Below, piece after piece: positions 24,020 to 34,616 of a stretch of DNA of 64,000 bases (the stretch's first letter is position 1; every line of letters starts with the position of its first letter). Position numbers and translations under genes: made by a program. Source of the stretch: Sanderia malayensis (Eukaryota > Cnidaria > Scyphozoa > Semaeostomeae > Pelagiidae). The stretch lies in the NCBI GenBank assembly GCA_013076295.1, contig RQOL01000618.1, positions 4,650,001 through 4,714,000 of the forward strand, read 5' to 3'. Below the pieces are notes generated by a model that was given only the letters and a program-made list of their open reading frames with translations, ran no database searches and was not told the origin of the DNA.

Positions 24020-24967
24020 ATGGCTTCAAGCATTTTACCAGCTCCTTTTACTTCTGGGGATTTTGGTGTCTGGATTCGTCAGTTTCAGCGATGTGCTGCC
24101 GCTAACAAATGGAATACCGAAGCGCAACTCCTAAAGCTTCCAGCCTTTCTTGATGGTCCGGCCGCCACATATTATGAAACCCTCTCAGATGGAGATAAAA
24201 CATCCCTGGACAGCTTGGTCGCCAGCCTGCACAAGTGTTTTTGCCCTCCAACTGACCGTGAGCGGTATTATCGAGAGTTTGAAGACCATCGCCTTCGCCC
24301 CGCAGAAGATCCCACGCTCTTCCTTTGGCGTTTGAAAGAATCACTTCGGAACGCTGAACCGGATTTATCTGGACCAGCTTTTGATGCTTTACTACGCCGG
24401 CAGTTCTTTAAAGGCTTGCCAGAAGAACTACAATTGAAGTTGTTGGAATCTGATCCTACGCCAACCTTGGCCACAATGACGTCATTCTCTCAGCGGTTTC
24501 GTTCACTCCAACGGTTGCCCACCAGCCCTGCCACTGCGTGTGCCGCTGTTGCCACCAGCCCCTTGGCCATGGAGGATCAACCTCTGTCCCAACAGCAACA
24601 ACCACAACAGCAACAACAACAACAATTACAGCTGGATAACGTTACTGGCCTACTGAGCAAGCTCGCTGAAGGACAAGCTAGCTTGATCGCTGCAATTTCG
24701 TCATCAGCTGCTCGTCAACCATCTTCTGTCATGCCTCCTCGTCGTCCTGGTTCATCTGTTCGCTGTTTCTTCTGTGGTGAACCTGGTCATATCGTCCGGA
24801 ATTGCGACAAACGTCAGAGAGCGCAGAAATGTACCCTTTGCAATGGCTGGGGCCATCATCCACAGAACTGTGCCAATAACTTTGATTCATCTCAGCCAAA
24901 ATCTGATATATTTCAACAACCAGATCGTAAGTTTTCTTTAAACTTTCAGGGGATGCCTCACTATTAG
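24020..24967 (+). CDS. gag: Gypsy-2 Gag
   Basis: 315 codons from ATG 24020, 22 bases after the LTR. Residues 1-170 are a retrotransposon capsid-like domain (FLDGPAATYYETL, then LFLWRLKESLRNAEP). A glutamine-rich stretch lies near residues 190-205. Two CCHC zinc knuckles follow: CFFCGEPGHIVRNC and CTLCNGWGHHPQNC, about residues 250-290. The length and layout are complete for a Gypsy Gag. It would form the particle and bind RNA. Pol lies in the -1 frame, with a heptamer TTTAAAC near the end of gag, so Gag-Pol is probably made by frameshifting. Confidence 0.9.
   Translation: MASSILPAPFTSGDFGVWIRQFQRCAAANKWNTEAQLLKLPAFLDGPAATYYETLSDGDKTSLDSLVASLHKCFCPPTDRERYYREFEDHRLRPAEDPTLFLWRLKESLRNAEPDLSGPAFDALLRRQFFKGLPEELQLKLLESDPTPTLATMTSFSQRFRSLQRLPTSPATACAAVATSPLAMEDQPLSQQQQPQQQQQQQLQLDNVTGLLSKLAEGQASLIAAISSSAARQPSSVMPPRRPGSSVRCFFCGEPGHIVRNCDKRQRAQKCTLCNGWGHHPQNCANNFDSSQPKSDIFQQPDRKFSLNFQGMPHY
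24937..24943 (+). promoter_or_regulatory. Predicted -1 ribosomal frameshift heptamer
   Basis: T TTA AAC is in the correct phase: gag codons TTA and AAC follow a codon ending in T. It sits 24 bases before the gag stop. After a -1 slip the reading frame stays open through the protease DTG motif to 25686. U UUA AAC is a classic slippery sequence. Confidence 0.7.
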
Positions 24968-25686
24968 GTTGGAGTGATGAGCATCCCACTACTTTTGCTT
25001 TTGGAACTACTTCTGTTGCTCCACGTGCCCTAGTTCCATGCCAACCCCTTGTTTCTTGTAAGTTTACTGGTGTACAGTTGTCAGCTCTTGTTGACACCGG
25101 GTCAATGCAATCTATTTTGAGTTTTGATGCTTTCCAACGCATTTTTCAGAGCTGTACACAGCAAAACCTTGTCCCACCGTTACTTGGAAGTAGTTCCAAC
25201 ACTTGTTTATCTATTACTGGACAACCATTGCAACCTGCTGGTGCAGCGGTCTTCCAGTTCTCATTTCCTGGTTGTGATTTTGCATTTAAGTTTAAATTTC
25301 TTGTATGTAATAATATGCTACAACCCTTCCAATGCATTCTGGGATGGGATTTTATTGTTGCCTTTCAATTACACTTGGCTTATTCTGGGGATTCCTATTT
25401 CTTAAATGGGCCACATGGCAGTACTCCCTTGATACCTTGGGCCCCACCTTCTGGTTCAACTTCCTCTAATTGTTCGATCCTGTCCAGTTCTCCTCAGGTG
25501 GGTCTGCCTTCTGGCTTTGCCCAGTCGTCCAACCAAGGGCCAGTCACTCTCACTCTTGTTGATAGTTTTTCCATCCCTGGTCGTAGTGAGTGTATTTTAC
25601 AAGCTAAGTTACCTCGAGGGTATTCTGAACAGTTAGGTATGGTGTGTAGTTTAGATGATTCTCCCTTATTATTGCATCAACTTTGA
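24943..25686 (+). CDS. pro: Gypsy-2 protease region (frame -1 to gag)
   Basis: The open -1 frame begins at the frameshift site. The aspartic protease motif is LVDTGSMQSIL at about 25087-25120; the later GWDFIV may be the flap/second-half region. The frame ends at TGA 25684-25686, after which the reverse-transcriptase frame continues one base back. No slippery heptamer is seen at this second junction, so I read it as a one-base mutation rather than a programmed shift. The protease would cleave Gag-Pol in the particle. Confidence 0.78.
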   Translation, partial: LSGDASLLGWSDEHPTTFAFGTTSVAPRALVPCQPLVSCKFTGVQLSALVDTGSMQSILSFDAFQRIFQSCTQQNLVPPLLGSSSNTCLSITGQPLQPAGAAVFQFSFPGCDFAFKFKFLVCNNMLQPFQCILGWDFIVAFQLHLAYSGDSYFLNGPHGSTPLIPWAPPSGSTSSNCSILSSSPQVGLPSGFAQSSNQGPVTLTLVDSFSIPGRSECILQAKLPRGYSEQLGMVCSLDDSPLLLHQL

Positions 25687-27680
25687 ATCAATCCAGCCAT
25701 AGTAGGGTCTTTGTACGTGTTTTGAACTCCTCAGAGTCTCCAGTCGAATTATATTCTGGTCAGAAGGTTGCCAAATTTCTTCCAGTTGTTGAATCTCTTC
25801 CAGTTAGACTGAGATCATCTGTTGATAATATTTGTGATAGTGTTTGCCAGCCAAGCATGGACCCTTGCACATTGCAAGAATTAGAGACAGCTGTTAGCTC
25901 TAGTTTATCTAGCCATGATCGTAATCATCTGTTGCAGACTTTGCTTGAATATCCAGATGTGTTTAACAATGGCTTAGGCCACACTACCGTGACTTCTCAT
26001 AAGATAAACACAGGTGATTCCCCTCCGATCCGCCAACACCCTCGACGCCTCCCCTATCACTACAGAGGTGAGGTTGACAAGCAAGTTCAGGACATGCTTA
26101 CTCAAGGTGTTATCAAGCCTAGCACGAGCCCCTGGTCTTCTCCTATTGTCCTTGTCAAGAAAAAGGATGGGTCTTATCGATTTTGTATTGACTATCGGAA
26201 ATTAAATTTAGTAACTAAGCATGACGCTATTCCCTTGCCTCGAATTGATGACTTGCTGGACGCCTTAAATGGGTATAACATCTTTAGTACCTTGGATCTT
26301 CGCAGTGGGTATTGGCAAGTCAGTGTAGACCCAGAAGATAGGGAGAAAACAGCTTTCATGACACCTACTGGTCTATATGAATTTTTACGCATGCCATATG
26401 GTCTATCCACTGCCCCGGCTACCTTTTCACGGGCCATAAGTGTTGTCCTGTCTGGTCTCGCCTACGAAACTTGCTTGTGCTATTTTGATGACGTAATTGT
26501 TTTTTCCAAAGATATCAACCAGCATTGTGATCGTTTGAAATCTGTTTTGCAACGTTTTCGAGAGCAAAATCTCCGTGTTAAAGCTTCCAAATGTTCATTT
26601 GGCTCGCACGAGGTTGCTTATTTAGGGCATACTATTTCTAAAGACGGCATCCATACTGACCCCAAAAAGGTTAAGGCAATTCAAGACATCCCAGCCCCTT
26701 CTACCCTGGAGGAGCTACGATCCTTTCTGGGACTTGCAGGCTACTACAGGCGGTTTATACCGGAATTTGCCACCATTGCCTCTCCCCTAATGGCCCTCAC
26801 TAAAAAAGCTACTCGATTTCTATGGACAGATATCACCCAAAAAGCATTTGAATACCTCAAAACCTGCCTCTGCTCAGCACCTATTTCAGCCTACCCTTGC
26901 TTGAACAAGACCTTTATCCTACAAACTGACGCATCAGATGTTGGGCTTGGTGCTGTCTTAACCCAGCTTGATGAATCAGGCCATGAAAGGGTCATATCAT
27001 ATGCCAGTCGAACTCTCACAAGCCGAGAACAAAATTACACAGCAATGGAGAAAGAAGCATTGGCTGTTGTGTTTGCAACTGACCATTTTCGTGTATATCT
27101 TTTGGGCCGTCAGTTTCAACTCATTACTGATAATAGAGCTTTGAAGTGGCTACATTCTATCCAAGCTAAAGGTAGAATTGCCAGATGGATTATGACCCTC
27201 CAAGAATTTGATTTTGTTGTTTCACACCGCCCCGGGGCCTCAAACCAAAATGCAGACGCTCTCTCTCGCTTAAACCATAGATGTTCCCCTTCTCCCTCTG
27301 CGCCACCCAACCATTCCACGAACACCCCTGTCAACTGCTTTGTTGGTCTTATCCCAGACACAGATTTGTACACCGCTCAACACCAAGACCCCAATATTTT
27401 GAAGGTCATTGAAATGAAAGAACAGGGCTTTCCTCGGCCCCCATCATTTGTGTGGTCGAAACATCAACACTTGTCGTCATATTGGTCGTGTTGGGACCAA
27501 CTTTTTGTGGATCGTGGCTTATTAATGAAATCAATAGACCCTGATAGCTCTTTTCCCAATAATGTTGTTGTTGTGCCCCAAAACTTAGTAAATGGTGTCC
27601 TCCACAGTCTACACAGTGGCCCTTCTGGTGGTCACATGGGTATTACTCGCACTATCTACAGGGCTAAAGAGCGGTTCTTT
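25683..27680 (+). CDS. pol: Gypsy-2 reverse transcriptase and RNase H
   Basis: RT fingers/palm: SPIVLVKKKDGSYRFCIDYR and LDLRSGYWQVSV. The catalytic box is CYFDDVIVFSKD (about 26478-26514). The thumb/connection contains LRSFLGLAGYYRRFI. RNase H has QTDASDVGLGAVL, MEKEALAVVFA, TDNRALKWLH and the tail NQNADALSRL. The integrase zinc-finger start (GGHMGITRTIYRAKERFF) follows, then the frame is lost near 27675 in a run of T, consistent with loss of one base; the open frame runs on out of register to 27938. All RT and RNase H catalytic residues are present. Confidence 0.88.
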
Positions 27681-27688
27681 GGCCTCAA

Positions 27689-28822
27689 ATGCATGCATCA
27701 ATTAAATCATTTATTCAAAGCTGTCCTGAATGTAGCCAAATTAAGCAGAATCCACACAACACCAAGGCCCCTTTACAACCAATTCAGATTAGCGAGCCAT
27801 TCGTTTTTTGGGCTATGGACTATATGGGGCCTATTAAGGAAACGTCACGCGGCAACAAACATATACTTGTGCTCATGGACCACTTCACCAAATGGTGTGA
27901 AGCATTCCCTACTCCCGATCAGAAAGCGTCGACTGTAGCTAATATTCTTGTGTCTCATGTTTTTTCTCGTTTTGGCCCACCTACAGTTCTCCATTCCGAC
28001 CAGGGTCGCAATTTTGATAGCATACTAATGCATGAAATATATGGTTTGATGGGCATCAAAAAGACCCGTACCACTGCCTACCATCCTCAATGTGATGGAC
28101 TTGTAGAGAGACAAAATCGTACCCTTCAAAGTATCATATCTAGCTTTGTTTCAGAACATAATGTCGATTGGGATGATTGGCTAGCCCAAGCAGTCTTTGC
28201 GTATAACACAAGTGTTCACGAGTCAACAGGTATTTCTCCCTATGAGATGGTATTTGGACGCCCAGCTCGAATGCCTATCGAAGTTGAGTTGGGTGTTCCC
28301 CTACGAAATCCTACCAGCCAGTCAAATTATAGCCAGTCATTGAGGAAAGCTCTTAGTCACTCGAATCAACTTGCACAGCGTAATTTAGTCAATGCTAGAG
28401 CTAAGCAAGCTTCCCAGTACGACAACAAGAGTAAGAGAAACTGGCAGCCCGTTGAGTCGGGACAGACGGTCTGGCTTTGGCGCCCCAAGCATTGGAAATT
28501 TGGTAAACGATGGACTGGCCCTTACAGAATACAGTCAAGAGATGGGGTTAATTACCGGTTAACATCGTCCATGGGAAAATCTCTTGTTGCGCATCATAAT
28601 CTCTTGAAGCCCTGTGTCTTACCCTTAAGTCCAGGTATCCCACTCCATCCAGGGCCAGAAACCCCAGGCATTACCCTTTCTGAAACTGTAGAGGCGGAGA
28701 TCGATCCAGCAGTTGGGAACCAAAGGGATATTGGAGGTGGTGCTGCCAGGCCCAACCGACCCCCTTTTCTCCGACAGGTCGTTAATCCCCCCATTCGCTT
28801 TGGAAATGTTGTGGCACATTAA
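27689..28822 (+). CDS. pol: Gypsy-2 integrase
   Basis: 377 open codons in the third frame, continuous with the RT polyprotein before a one-base loss near 27675. CPEC completes the HHCC zinc finger. The catalytic triad: D in WAMDYMGPI, D in HSDQGRNFD, E in GLVERQNRTL. The GPY/F-type module is WTGPYRIQSR. A short proline-rich tail ends at TAA 28820-28822, about 30 bases before the polypurine tract. The core looks undamaged. Confidence 0.88.
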   Translation: MHASIKSFIQSCPECSQIKQNPHNTKAPLQPIQISEPFVFWAMDYMGPIKETSRGNKHILVLMDHFTKWCEAFPTPDQKASTVANILVSHVFSRFGPPTVLHSDQGRNFDSILMHEIYGLMGIKKTRTTAYHPQCDGLVERQNRTLQSIISSFVSEHNVDWDDWLAQAVFAYNTSVHESTGISPYEMVFGRPARMPIEVELGVPLRNPTSQSNYSQSLRKALSHSNQLAQRNLVNARAKQASQYDNKSKRNWQPVESGQTVWLWRPKHWKFGKRWTGPYRIQSRDGVNYRLTSSMGKSLVAHHNLLKPCVLPLSPGIPLHPGPETPGITLSETVEAEIDPAVGNQRDIGGGAARPNRPPFLRQVVNPPIRFGNVVAH

Positions 28823-28853
28823 TGCATGCATACTTTTTCGTTTTTCAACTTGT

Positions 28854-28867
28854 AAGGGAGGGGAAGA
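28854..28867 (+). promoter_or_regulatory. Polypurine tract of Gypsy-2
   Basis: AAGGGAGGGGAAGA lies directly before the 3' LTR (TGTAATATT at 28868). Confidence 0.88.
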
Positions 28868-28994
28868 TGTAATATTATGCTTGCGTAAGTATAAATTGTA
28901 TCATGTCTGTGTTAAAATATTAGAAGTAGAATCATGTTCGTGTTAGTTATATTGTTTTCCTGTGATGTACTTGTGACCGTGTCGTTTGTCTATA
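28868..28994 (+). repeat. 3' LTR of Gypsy-2, first part
   Basis: 127 bp, identical as far as I can read to the start of the 5' LTR. Ends in TCTATA, the target duplication of the palindromic element. Confidence 0.93.
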
Positions 28995-29502
28995 AGTAGG
29001 AGAGGAAGTAGGTGTCCGAGCCCACCTGGCGCACGCATGCGCAGTAGAATTTTTTATTTTATTTTAGTGCTAAGATTACGCATGCGCGAGAATCTTCGAG
29101 AATTGAAAAGAGCATGAACAGTAAAAAAATAATCGAAAACGACAGGTTGTGGAAAGTTAGTTTGAAGTTGCAAAACATCGCCAAAGCTGATAAAAAAACC
29201 CATAAAAAGCTTAATAACTAAAAAACGGTTTTGTTTATGAAAAAGATTTTTACACCAAGAAAAAGAAAATCTCTTGGTTATATTGAATGAATTGTTTCAT
29301 ATTTTTCATGCACTTATAAGATGATAAGAATTTGTTAAATAAATCGCAAGAAAACACAAAAATATCGAGGAACTGGCAAATTCACGTTCTCGGCTCGAGA
29401 TTGAATTCAAAGAACAAATCAGAAACTTTCGAATGCGACGTTCGAATGTACGCGTCAAATCTCTTTCAATCCGAAGACTCGAAACCGAAATAAGTAATTC
29501 CC

Positions 29503-29713
29503 TCGGGGAAATCCCCCTGACGTCACATTCAAAAGATATTTCCAGAGGCAGAAAAATTCCTGCAATCTGATTGGCTAATGAAGATGACTTAGCAAAATTA
29601 GGAAATCACTGAGCCCCACATTCGAACGATTTTTTCCAGAAGCGGGGAAATCCCCTGACGTCACATTGAAAGATTTTTCTAGAAACAGAAAATCTCTGTA
29701 ATCTGATTGGCTG
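29503..29713. promoter_or_regulatory. Duplicated CRE and CCAAT-box block near the left end
   Basis: Two direct copies of about 72 bp (29503-29577 and 29642-29713), each with TGACGTCA (29518-29525; 29656-29663) and GATTGGCT (29569-29576; 29705-29712). The inverted counterparts of TGACGTCA in the right arm are at 35331-35338 and 35469-35476. These are consensus CREB and NF-Y sites by sequence. They lie downstream of the zinc-finger gene, towards the terminus, so they might drive inward transcription or act as binding sites in transposition. Confidence 0.5.
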
Positions 29714-29889
29714 ATAGCCAAGATTTCGAGTCACTTTAAAACAAAACTTGAAATGGACATTATTCAAAACAAAATGTGCAAGCTGTTGAAGAAACTATTT
29801 TAACACGTTTCAAGAAGAAAGACGCCATGAAAAAGAGACCATTTTCTGCATTAGCAAACAATAATATCTAAACCTTTTTATAAGCATTG

Positions 29890-30390
29890 TTATATCCTAC
29901 TATATGGAAATGCTGGAGTACTATTAAATTCAAGTTCATTCACAGCAGCATCCTCAGAATCACTAGCTTCCTCTTCTTCGTCATTCTTTGCTTGACGTAT
30001 GATGAGATATTTTCTTTTCTCAATAGCATAATCTAAAGCCTCTTGCATATCCATATCATCTTCCCTCTGTGCTTTTTGCATCGTTGCTATAACTGCAGTT
30101 ACAACAGCATCATTTTCAAAACTTCTATTATATAAAAATCTACGTTTGAAAACTTGCAATATGTTTTCATCTTCATCCACTTCCTTACGCATAGAAGGCC
30201 ATACATTCCCTAAAGGAAGATCCTCATCAGTGTTGACAGTTTCATCATTATCATGATCACTTTCAACTTCTATCTCATCATCTGAGTCAGACTCTTCACT
30301 GCTCTCCTCGTGCATCTCTTCTTCATGTCGTGTAACATTACTTTTATACTTGGAAGAAAATTCACATTGATCACATTTATACTGACTCAT
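29890..30390 (-). CDS. C2H2 zinc-finger protein of the palindromic element (intact copy)
   Basis: 166 codons from the first ATG (30388-30390). I do not recognise the family. Residues 4-27 form one C2H2 finger (YKCDQCEFSSKY, then NVTRHEEEMH). An acidic stretch follows (SSEESDSDDEIEVESDHD). The second half is predicted helical (FENDAVVTAVIATMQKAQ, then DMDMQEALDYAIEKRKYLI) and ends in another acidic patch (NDEEEEASDSEDAA). A single finger plus acidic and helical parts suggests a nuclear DNA-binding or regulatory protein; that is inference. It reads outward to the terminus and is divergent from its copy at 34617. A TATA box lies 71-77 bases before the start codon. An in-frame codon upstream (TTG) is not needed as a start. 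Confidence 0.75.
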   Translation of the reverse strand: MSQYKCDQCEFSSKYKSNVTRHEEEMHEESSEESDSDDEIEVESDHDNDETVNTDEDLPLGNVWPSMRKEVDEDENILQVFKRRFLYNRSFENDAVVTAVIATMQKAQREDDMDMQEALDYAIEKRKYLIIRQAKNDEEEEASDSEDAAVNELEFNSTPAFPYSRI

Positions 30391-30460
30391 GGCTAGCTGT
30401 TTACTTATAATTACCAACTAACTCTTAAATCCCTGAATTCTAGAGTCTCAACTCGCTTGA

Positions 30461-30467
30461 TTTTATA
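30461..30467 (-). promoter_or_regulatory. TATA box of left zinc-finger gene
   Basis: TATAAAA on the minus strand, 71-77 bases upstream of the ATG at 30390. The same box is conserved in the right arm at 34530-34536. Confidence 0.6.
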
Positions 30468-30530
30468 GATAAGTTCCTCCATTCAATATGATACGGGAGA
30501 GGGACTGAATGATATTCCGAATAAACAGAA

Positions 30531-32330
30531 CTTAATCCTTGGATAATGCTAACTAATCCTGATTAATGACTACTCCATTCTAGCTAATCATTCCTAGTCA
30601 TTACCTTCTCAATACTTGATCCTCAATACATCCTTGATTATCATTCCTAATCATTAACCTGATCATTAGTTGATCCTTCACTGATCCTTACTAATCCTTA
30701 CAGTCACTACTGATCATCAGTATATCCTTAAACTGATCCTCACTAATCCTAACTAATCATCCCTAATCATTACCTTATCATTACTTGATCCTTAGCTGAT
30801 CCTCACTAATCCTAACTAATCATCCCTAATCATTACCTTATCATTATTTGATCCTTAACTGATCCTACCAATCCTAACCAATCATACTTAATCATTAGCA
30901 GATCATCAGTTGATCCTTAACTGATCCTTTACTATCCTTACCAATCATACCTATTCATTACCTGATCATCAGTAGATCCTTAACTGATCCTTGATAATCC
31001 TTACCGTCACTACTGATCATCAGTTGATCTTTACCTAATCCTCACTAATCCTAACTAATCATTCCTAATCATTACCATATCATTACTTGATCTTTAACTG
31101 ATCCTCACTAATCCTAACTAATCATTCCTAATCATTACCTTATCATTACTTGATCCTTAGCTGATCCTCACTAGTCCTAACTAATCATCCCTAATCATTA
31201 CCTTATCATTACTTGATCCTTAACTAATCCTCACTAATCCTAACTAATCATCCCTAATCATTACCTTATCATTACTTGATCCTTAACTGATCCTTTCTAA
31301 TCCTAACTAATCATTCCTAATCATTACCTTATCATTACTTGATCCTTAACTGATCCTCACTAGTCCTAACTAATCATTCCTAATCATTACCTTATCATTA
31401 CTTGATCCTTAACTGATCCTCACTAATCCTAACTAATCATCCCTAATCATTACCTTATCATTACTTGATCCTTAACTGATCCTCACTAATCCTAACTAAT
31501 CATTCCTAATCATTACCTTATCATTACTTGATCCTTAACTGATCCTCACTAATCCTAAATAATCATCCCTAATCATTACCTTATCATTACTTGATCCTTA
31601 ACTGATCCTCACTAATCCTAACTAATCATTCCTAATCATTACCTCATCATCAGTTGATCCTTAGCTGATCCTCATTAATCCTTACCAATCATACTTAATC
31701 ATTACCTGATCATCAGTAGATCTTTTACTGACCCTTGATAATCCTAGCCACTCATACCTAATCATTAGCTGATCATGAGGTCATCCTTAATTGATCCTCA
31801 GTGATCCTTATAGTCATTCATAGTCATTACTGATCATCAGTTGATCCTTAGCTGATCCTCACCAATCCTTACCAATCATCCTTAATCATTACCTGATTAT
31901 CAGTTGATCCTTAGCTGATCCTCATTAACCCTTACCAATCATACTTAATCTTTAGCAGATCATCAGTTGATCCTTAACTGATCCTTGCTAGTCCTTATCA
32001 ATCTTTCCTAATCATCATCTGATCAGCTGTTGATCCTTACTAGTCCTTACCAATCATTCCTAATCACTACCTGATCCTTAGTTGTTCCTAACTAATCCTT
32101 ACGAATCCTTACTAATCATTCTTAATCATTACCTCATCATTAGTTGATCCTTAACAGATCCTTCTAATCCCAACTATTCATTACTAATCATAGCTAGTCA
32201 TTACATAATCATTAGTTGATCTTTAACTGATCCTGGCTTTATCCATTCAACATTTATCTTTACTAATCCTGACTAATAATTTCTTATCATAACCCAATCC
32301 TTATTAATCCTTGCCTAGATTTTATTAATC
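30531..32330. repeat. 63-bp tandem repeats, left arm
   Basis: Best units between 31020 and 31640 repeat every 63 bases (for example ACTTGATCCTTAACTGATCC at 31274). Each unit is six variants of a 10-11-bp phrase of the type CTAATCCTAA/CTGATCCTTA/CTAATCATTA. Units near the edges are degenerate and shorter. The array lies between the two divergent promoters. Confidence 0.92.
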
Positions 32331-32400
32331 TTCAGTTGATCCCGACTGAGCACCCTCCACAGTACTGCTGAAGATTAATAAAATCTAGGCAAGGATTAAT

Positions 32401-32880
32401 TCGGCCGCACCTTCGGCCATAAAAAGTAAAATTAAAATATTAAACAAACGAACATTGACGTTAGAGGTACCAATCTGCAAATCCAAACATGGTGAACGAG
32501 CTATTTCCAGAGCGGGCCCTAGAGTTTGGAATAACTTACCCCTTCAAACAAGACTAATTGAAGTGAAGGATGCTTTTAAGTCCAATTTAAAATCATTTCT
32601 CATGACAACAAACTTAACTAACTTTAATAATAATAATTAGCCGTAAAAAAATACCCAGAAAACAAGTTTTTAGTCAATCTGATTTTACTTTTCCGAAATG
32701 AAATTAATCTGTAAAAAGTTTTTTAGTCAATTTTTAGTCTACTTTAATAAAAAATCCTAGTTGTTGTAGAAATATTGTAGATAAATAGTTCACAGTTGAG
32801 CAAACTGCCCATATAATACATATGGCGGTAGAAACTGTGGGTAAGACCCAGTTATTATTATTATTATTATTATTATTAAT
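32401..32880 (+). mobile_element. 5'-truncated LINE fragment in the palindrome centre
   Basis: Interrupts the right arm between AAGGATTAAT (32391-32400) and AAGGATTGGG (32881). An open piece at 32467-32625 matches the C-terminus of jockey/CR1-like reverse transcriptases (RAISRAGPRVWNNLPL, then FKSNLKSFL). The 3' end is a (TTA)n tail at 32851-32880. AAGGATT on both sides may be the target duplication, but the original arm already had two such phrases, so this is ambiguous. Confidence 0.78.
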
Positions 32881-34465
32881 AAGGATTGGGTTATGATAAG
32901 AAATTATTAGTCAGGATTAGTAAGGATAAATGTTGAATGGATAAAGCCAGGATCAGTTAAAGATCAACTAATGATTATGTAATGACTAGCTATGATTAGT
33001 AATGAATAGTTAGGATTAGAAGGATCTGTTAAGGATCAACTAATGATGAGGTAATGATTAAGAATGATTAGTAAGGATTCGTAAGGATTAGTTAGGAACA
33101 ACTAAGGATCAGGTAGTGATTAGGAATGATTGGTAAGGACTAGTAAGGATCAACAGCTGATCAGATGATGATTAGGAAAGATTGATAAGGACTAGCAAGG
33201 ATCAGTTAAGGATCAACTGATGATCTGCTAAAGATTAAGTATGATTGGTAAGGGTTAATGAGGATCAGCTAAGGATCAACTGATAATCAGGTAATGATTA
33301 AGGATGATTGGTAAGGATTGGTGAGGATCAGCTAAGGATCAACTGATGATCAGTAATGACTATGAATGACTATAAGGATCACTGAGGATCAATTAAGGAT
33401 GACCTCATGATCAGCTAATGATTAGGTATGAGTGGCTAGGATTATCAAGGGTCAGTAAAAGATCTACTGATGATCAGGTAATGATTAAGTATGATTGGTA
33501 AGGATTAATGAGGATCAGCTAAGGATCAACTGATGATGAGGTAATGATTAGGAATGATTGGTAAGGATTGGTGAGGATCAGTTAAGGATCAAGTAATGAT
33601 AAGGTAATGATTAGGGATGATTAGTTAGGATTAGTGAGGATCAGTTAAGGATCAAGTAATGATAAGGTAATGATTAGGGATGATTATTTAGGATTAGTGA
33701 GGATCAGTTAAGGATCAAGTAATGATAAGGTAATGATTAGGAATGATTAGTTAGGATTAGTGAGGATTAGTTAAGGATCAAGTAATGATAAGGTAATGAT
33801 TAGGGATGATTAGTTAGGACTAGTGAGGATCAGCTAAGGATCAAGTAATGATAAGGTAATGATTAGGAATGATTAGTTAGGATTAGTGAGGATCAGTTAA
33901 AGATCAAGTAATGATATGGTAATGATTAGGAATGATTAGTTAGGATTAGTGAGGATTAGGTAAAGATCAACTGATGATCAGTAGTGACGGTAAGGATTAT
34001 CAAGGATCAGTTAAGGATCTACTGATGATCAGGTAATGAATAGGTATGATTGGTAAGGATTAGTAAGGATCAGTTAAGGATCAACTGATGATCTGCTAAT
34101 GATTAAGTATGATTGGTTAGGATTGGTAAGGATCAGTTAAGGATCAAATAATGATAAGGTAATGATTAGGGATGATTAGTTAGGATTAGTGAGGATCAGC
34201 TAAGGATCAAGTAATGATAAGGTAATGATTAGGGATGATTAGTTAGGATTAGTGAGGATCAGTTAAGGATATACTGATGATCAGTAGTGACTGTAAGGAT
34301 TAGTAAGGATCAGTGAAGGATCAACTAATGATCAGGTAATGATTAGGAATGATAATCAAGGATGTATTGAGGATCAAGTATTGAGAAGGTAATGACTAGG
34401 AATGATTAGCTAGAATGGAGTAGTCATTAATCAGGATTAGTTAGCATTATCCAAGGAGGATTAAG
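32881..34465. repeat. 63-bp tandem repeats, right arm
   Basis: Inverted counterpart of 30531-32330 (plus strand reads GGATCAGTTAAGGATCAAG). It has about three fewer units than the left arm. Confidence 0.92.
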
Positions 34466-34529
34466 TTCTGTTTATTCGGAAATATCATTCAGTCCCTCTC
34501 CCGTATCATATTGAATGGAGGAACTTATC

Positions 34530-34536
34530 TATAAAA
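34530..34536 (+). promoter_or_regulatory. TATA box of right zinc-finger gene
   Basis: TATAAAA, 81-87 bases before the ATG at 34617; mirrored at 30461-30467 with the same surroundings. Confidence 0.6.
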
Positions 34537-34616
34537 TCAAGCGAGTTGAGACTCTAGAATTCAGGGATTTAAGAGTTAGTTGGTAATTATAAGTAAACAG
34601 CTAGCCATGAGTCAGT

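Larger units (their letters stand above)
28995..32335. repeat. Left arm of palindromic element
   Basis: About 191 bp longer than the right arm, close to three 63-bp units, so the length difference can be explained by repeat number. Outside the tandem block the arms are nearly identical. Confidence 0.92.

Noticed and set aside
24590..24630. CAA-repeat microsatellite in Gypsy-2
   Set aside because: It is the glutamine-rich coding stretch of Gag, in frame, not an independent repeat.
25640..25690. A second programmed frameshift between protease and RT of Gypsy-2
   Set aside because: No X XXY YYZ heptamer in the right phase was found near the protease stop; a one-base mutation is simpler.
30531..34465. 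CRISPR-like or telomere-like array
   Set aside because: There are no unique spacers, the unit is 63 bp with internal 10.5-bp structure, and the host is eukaryotic; the units are not telomeric repeats.
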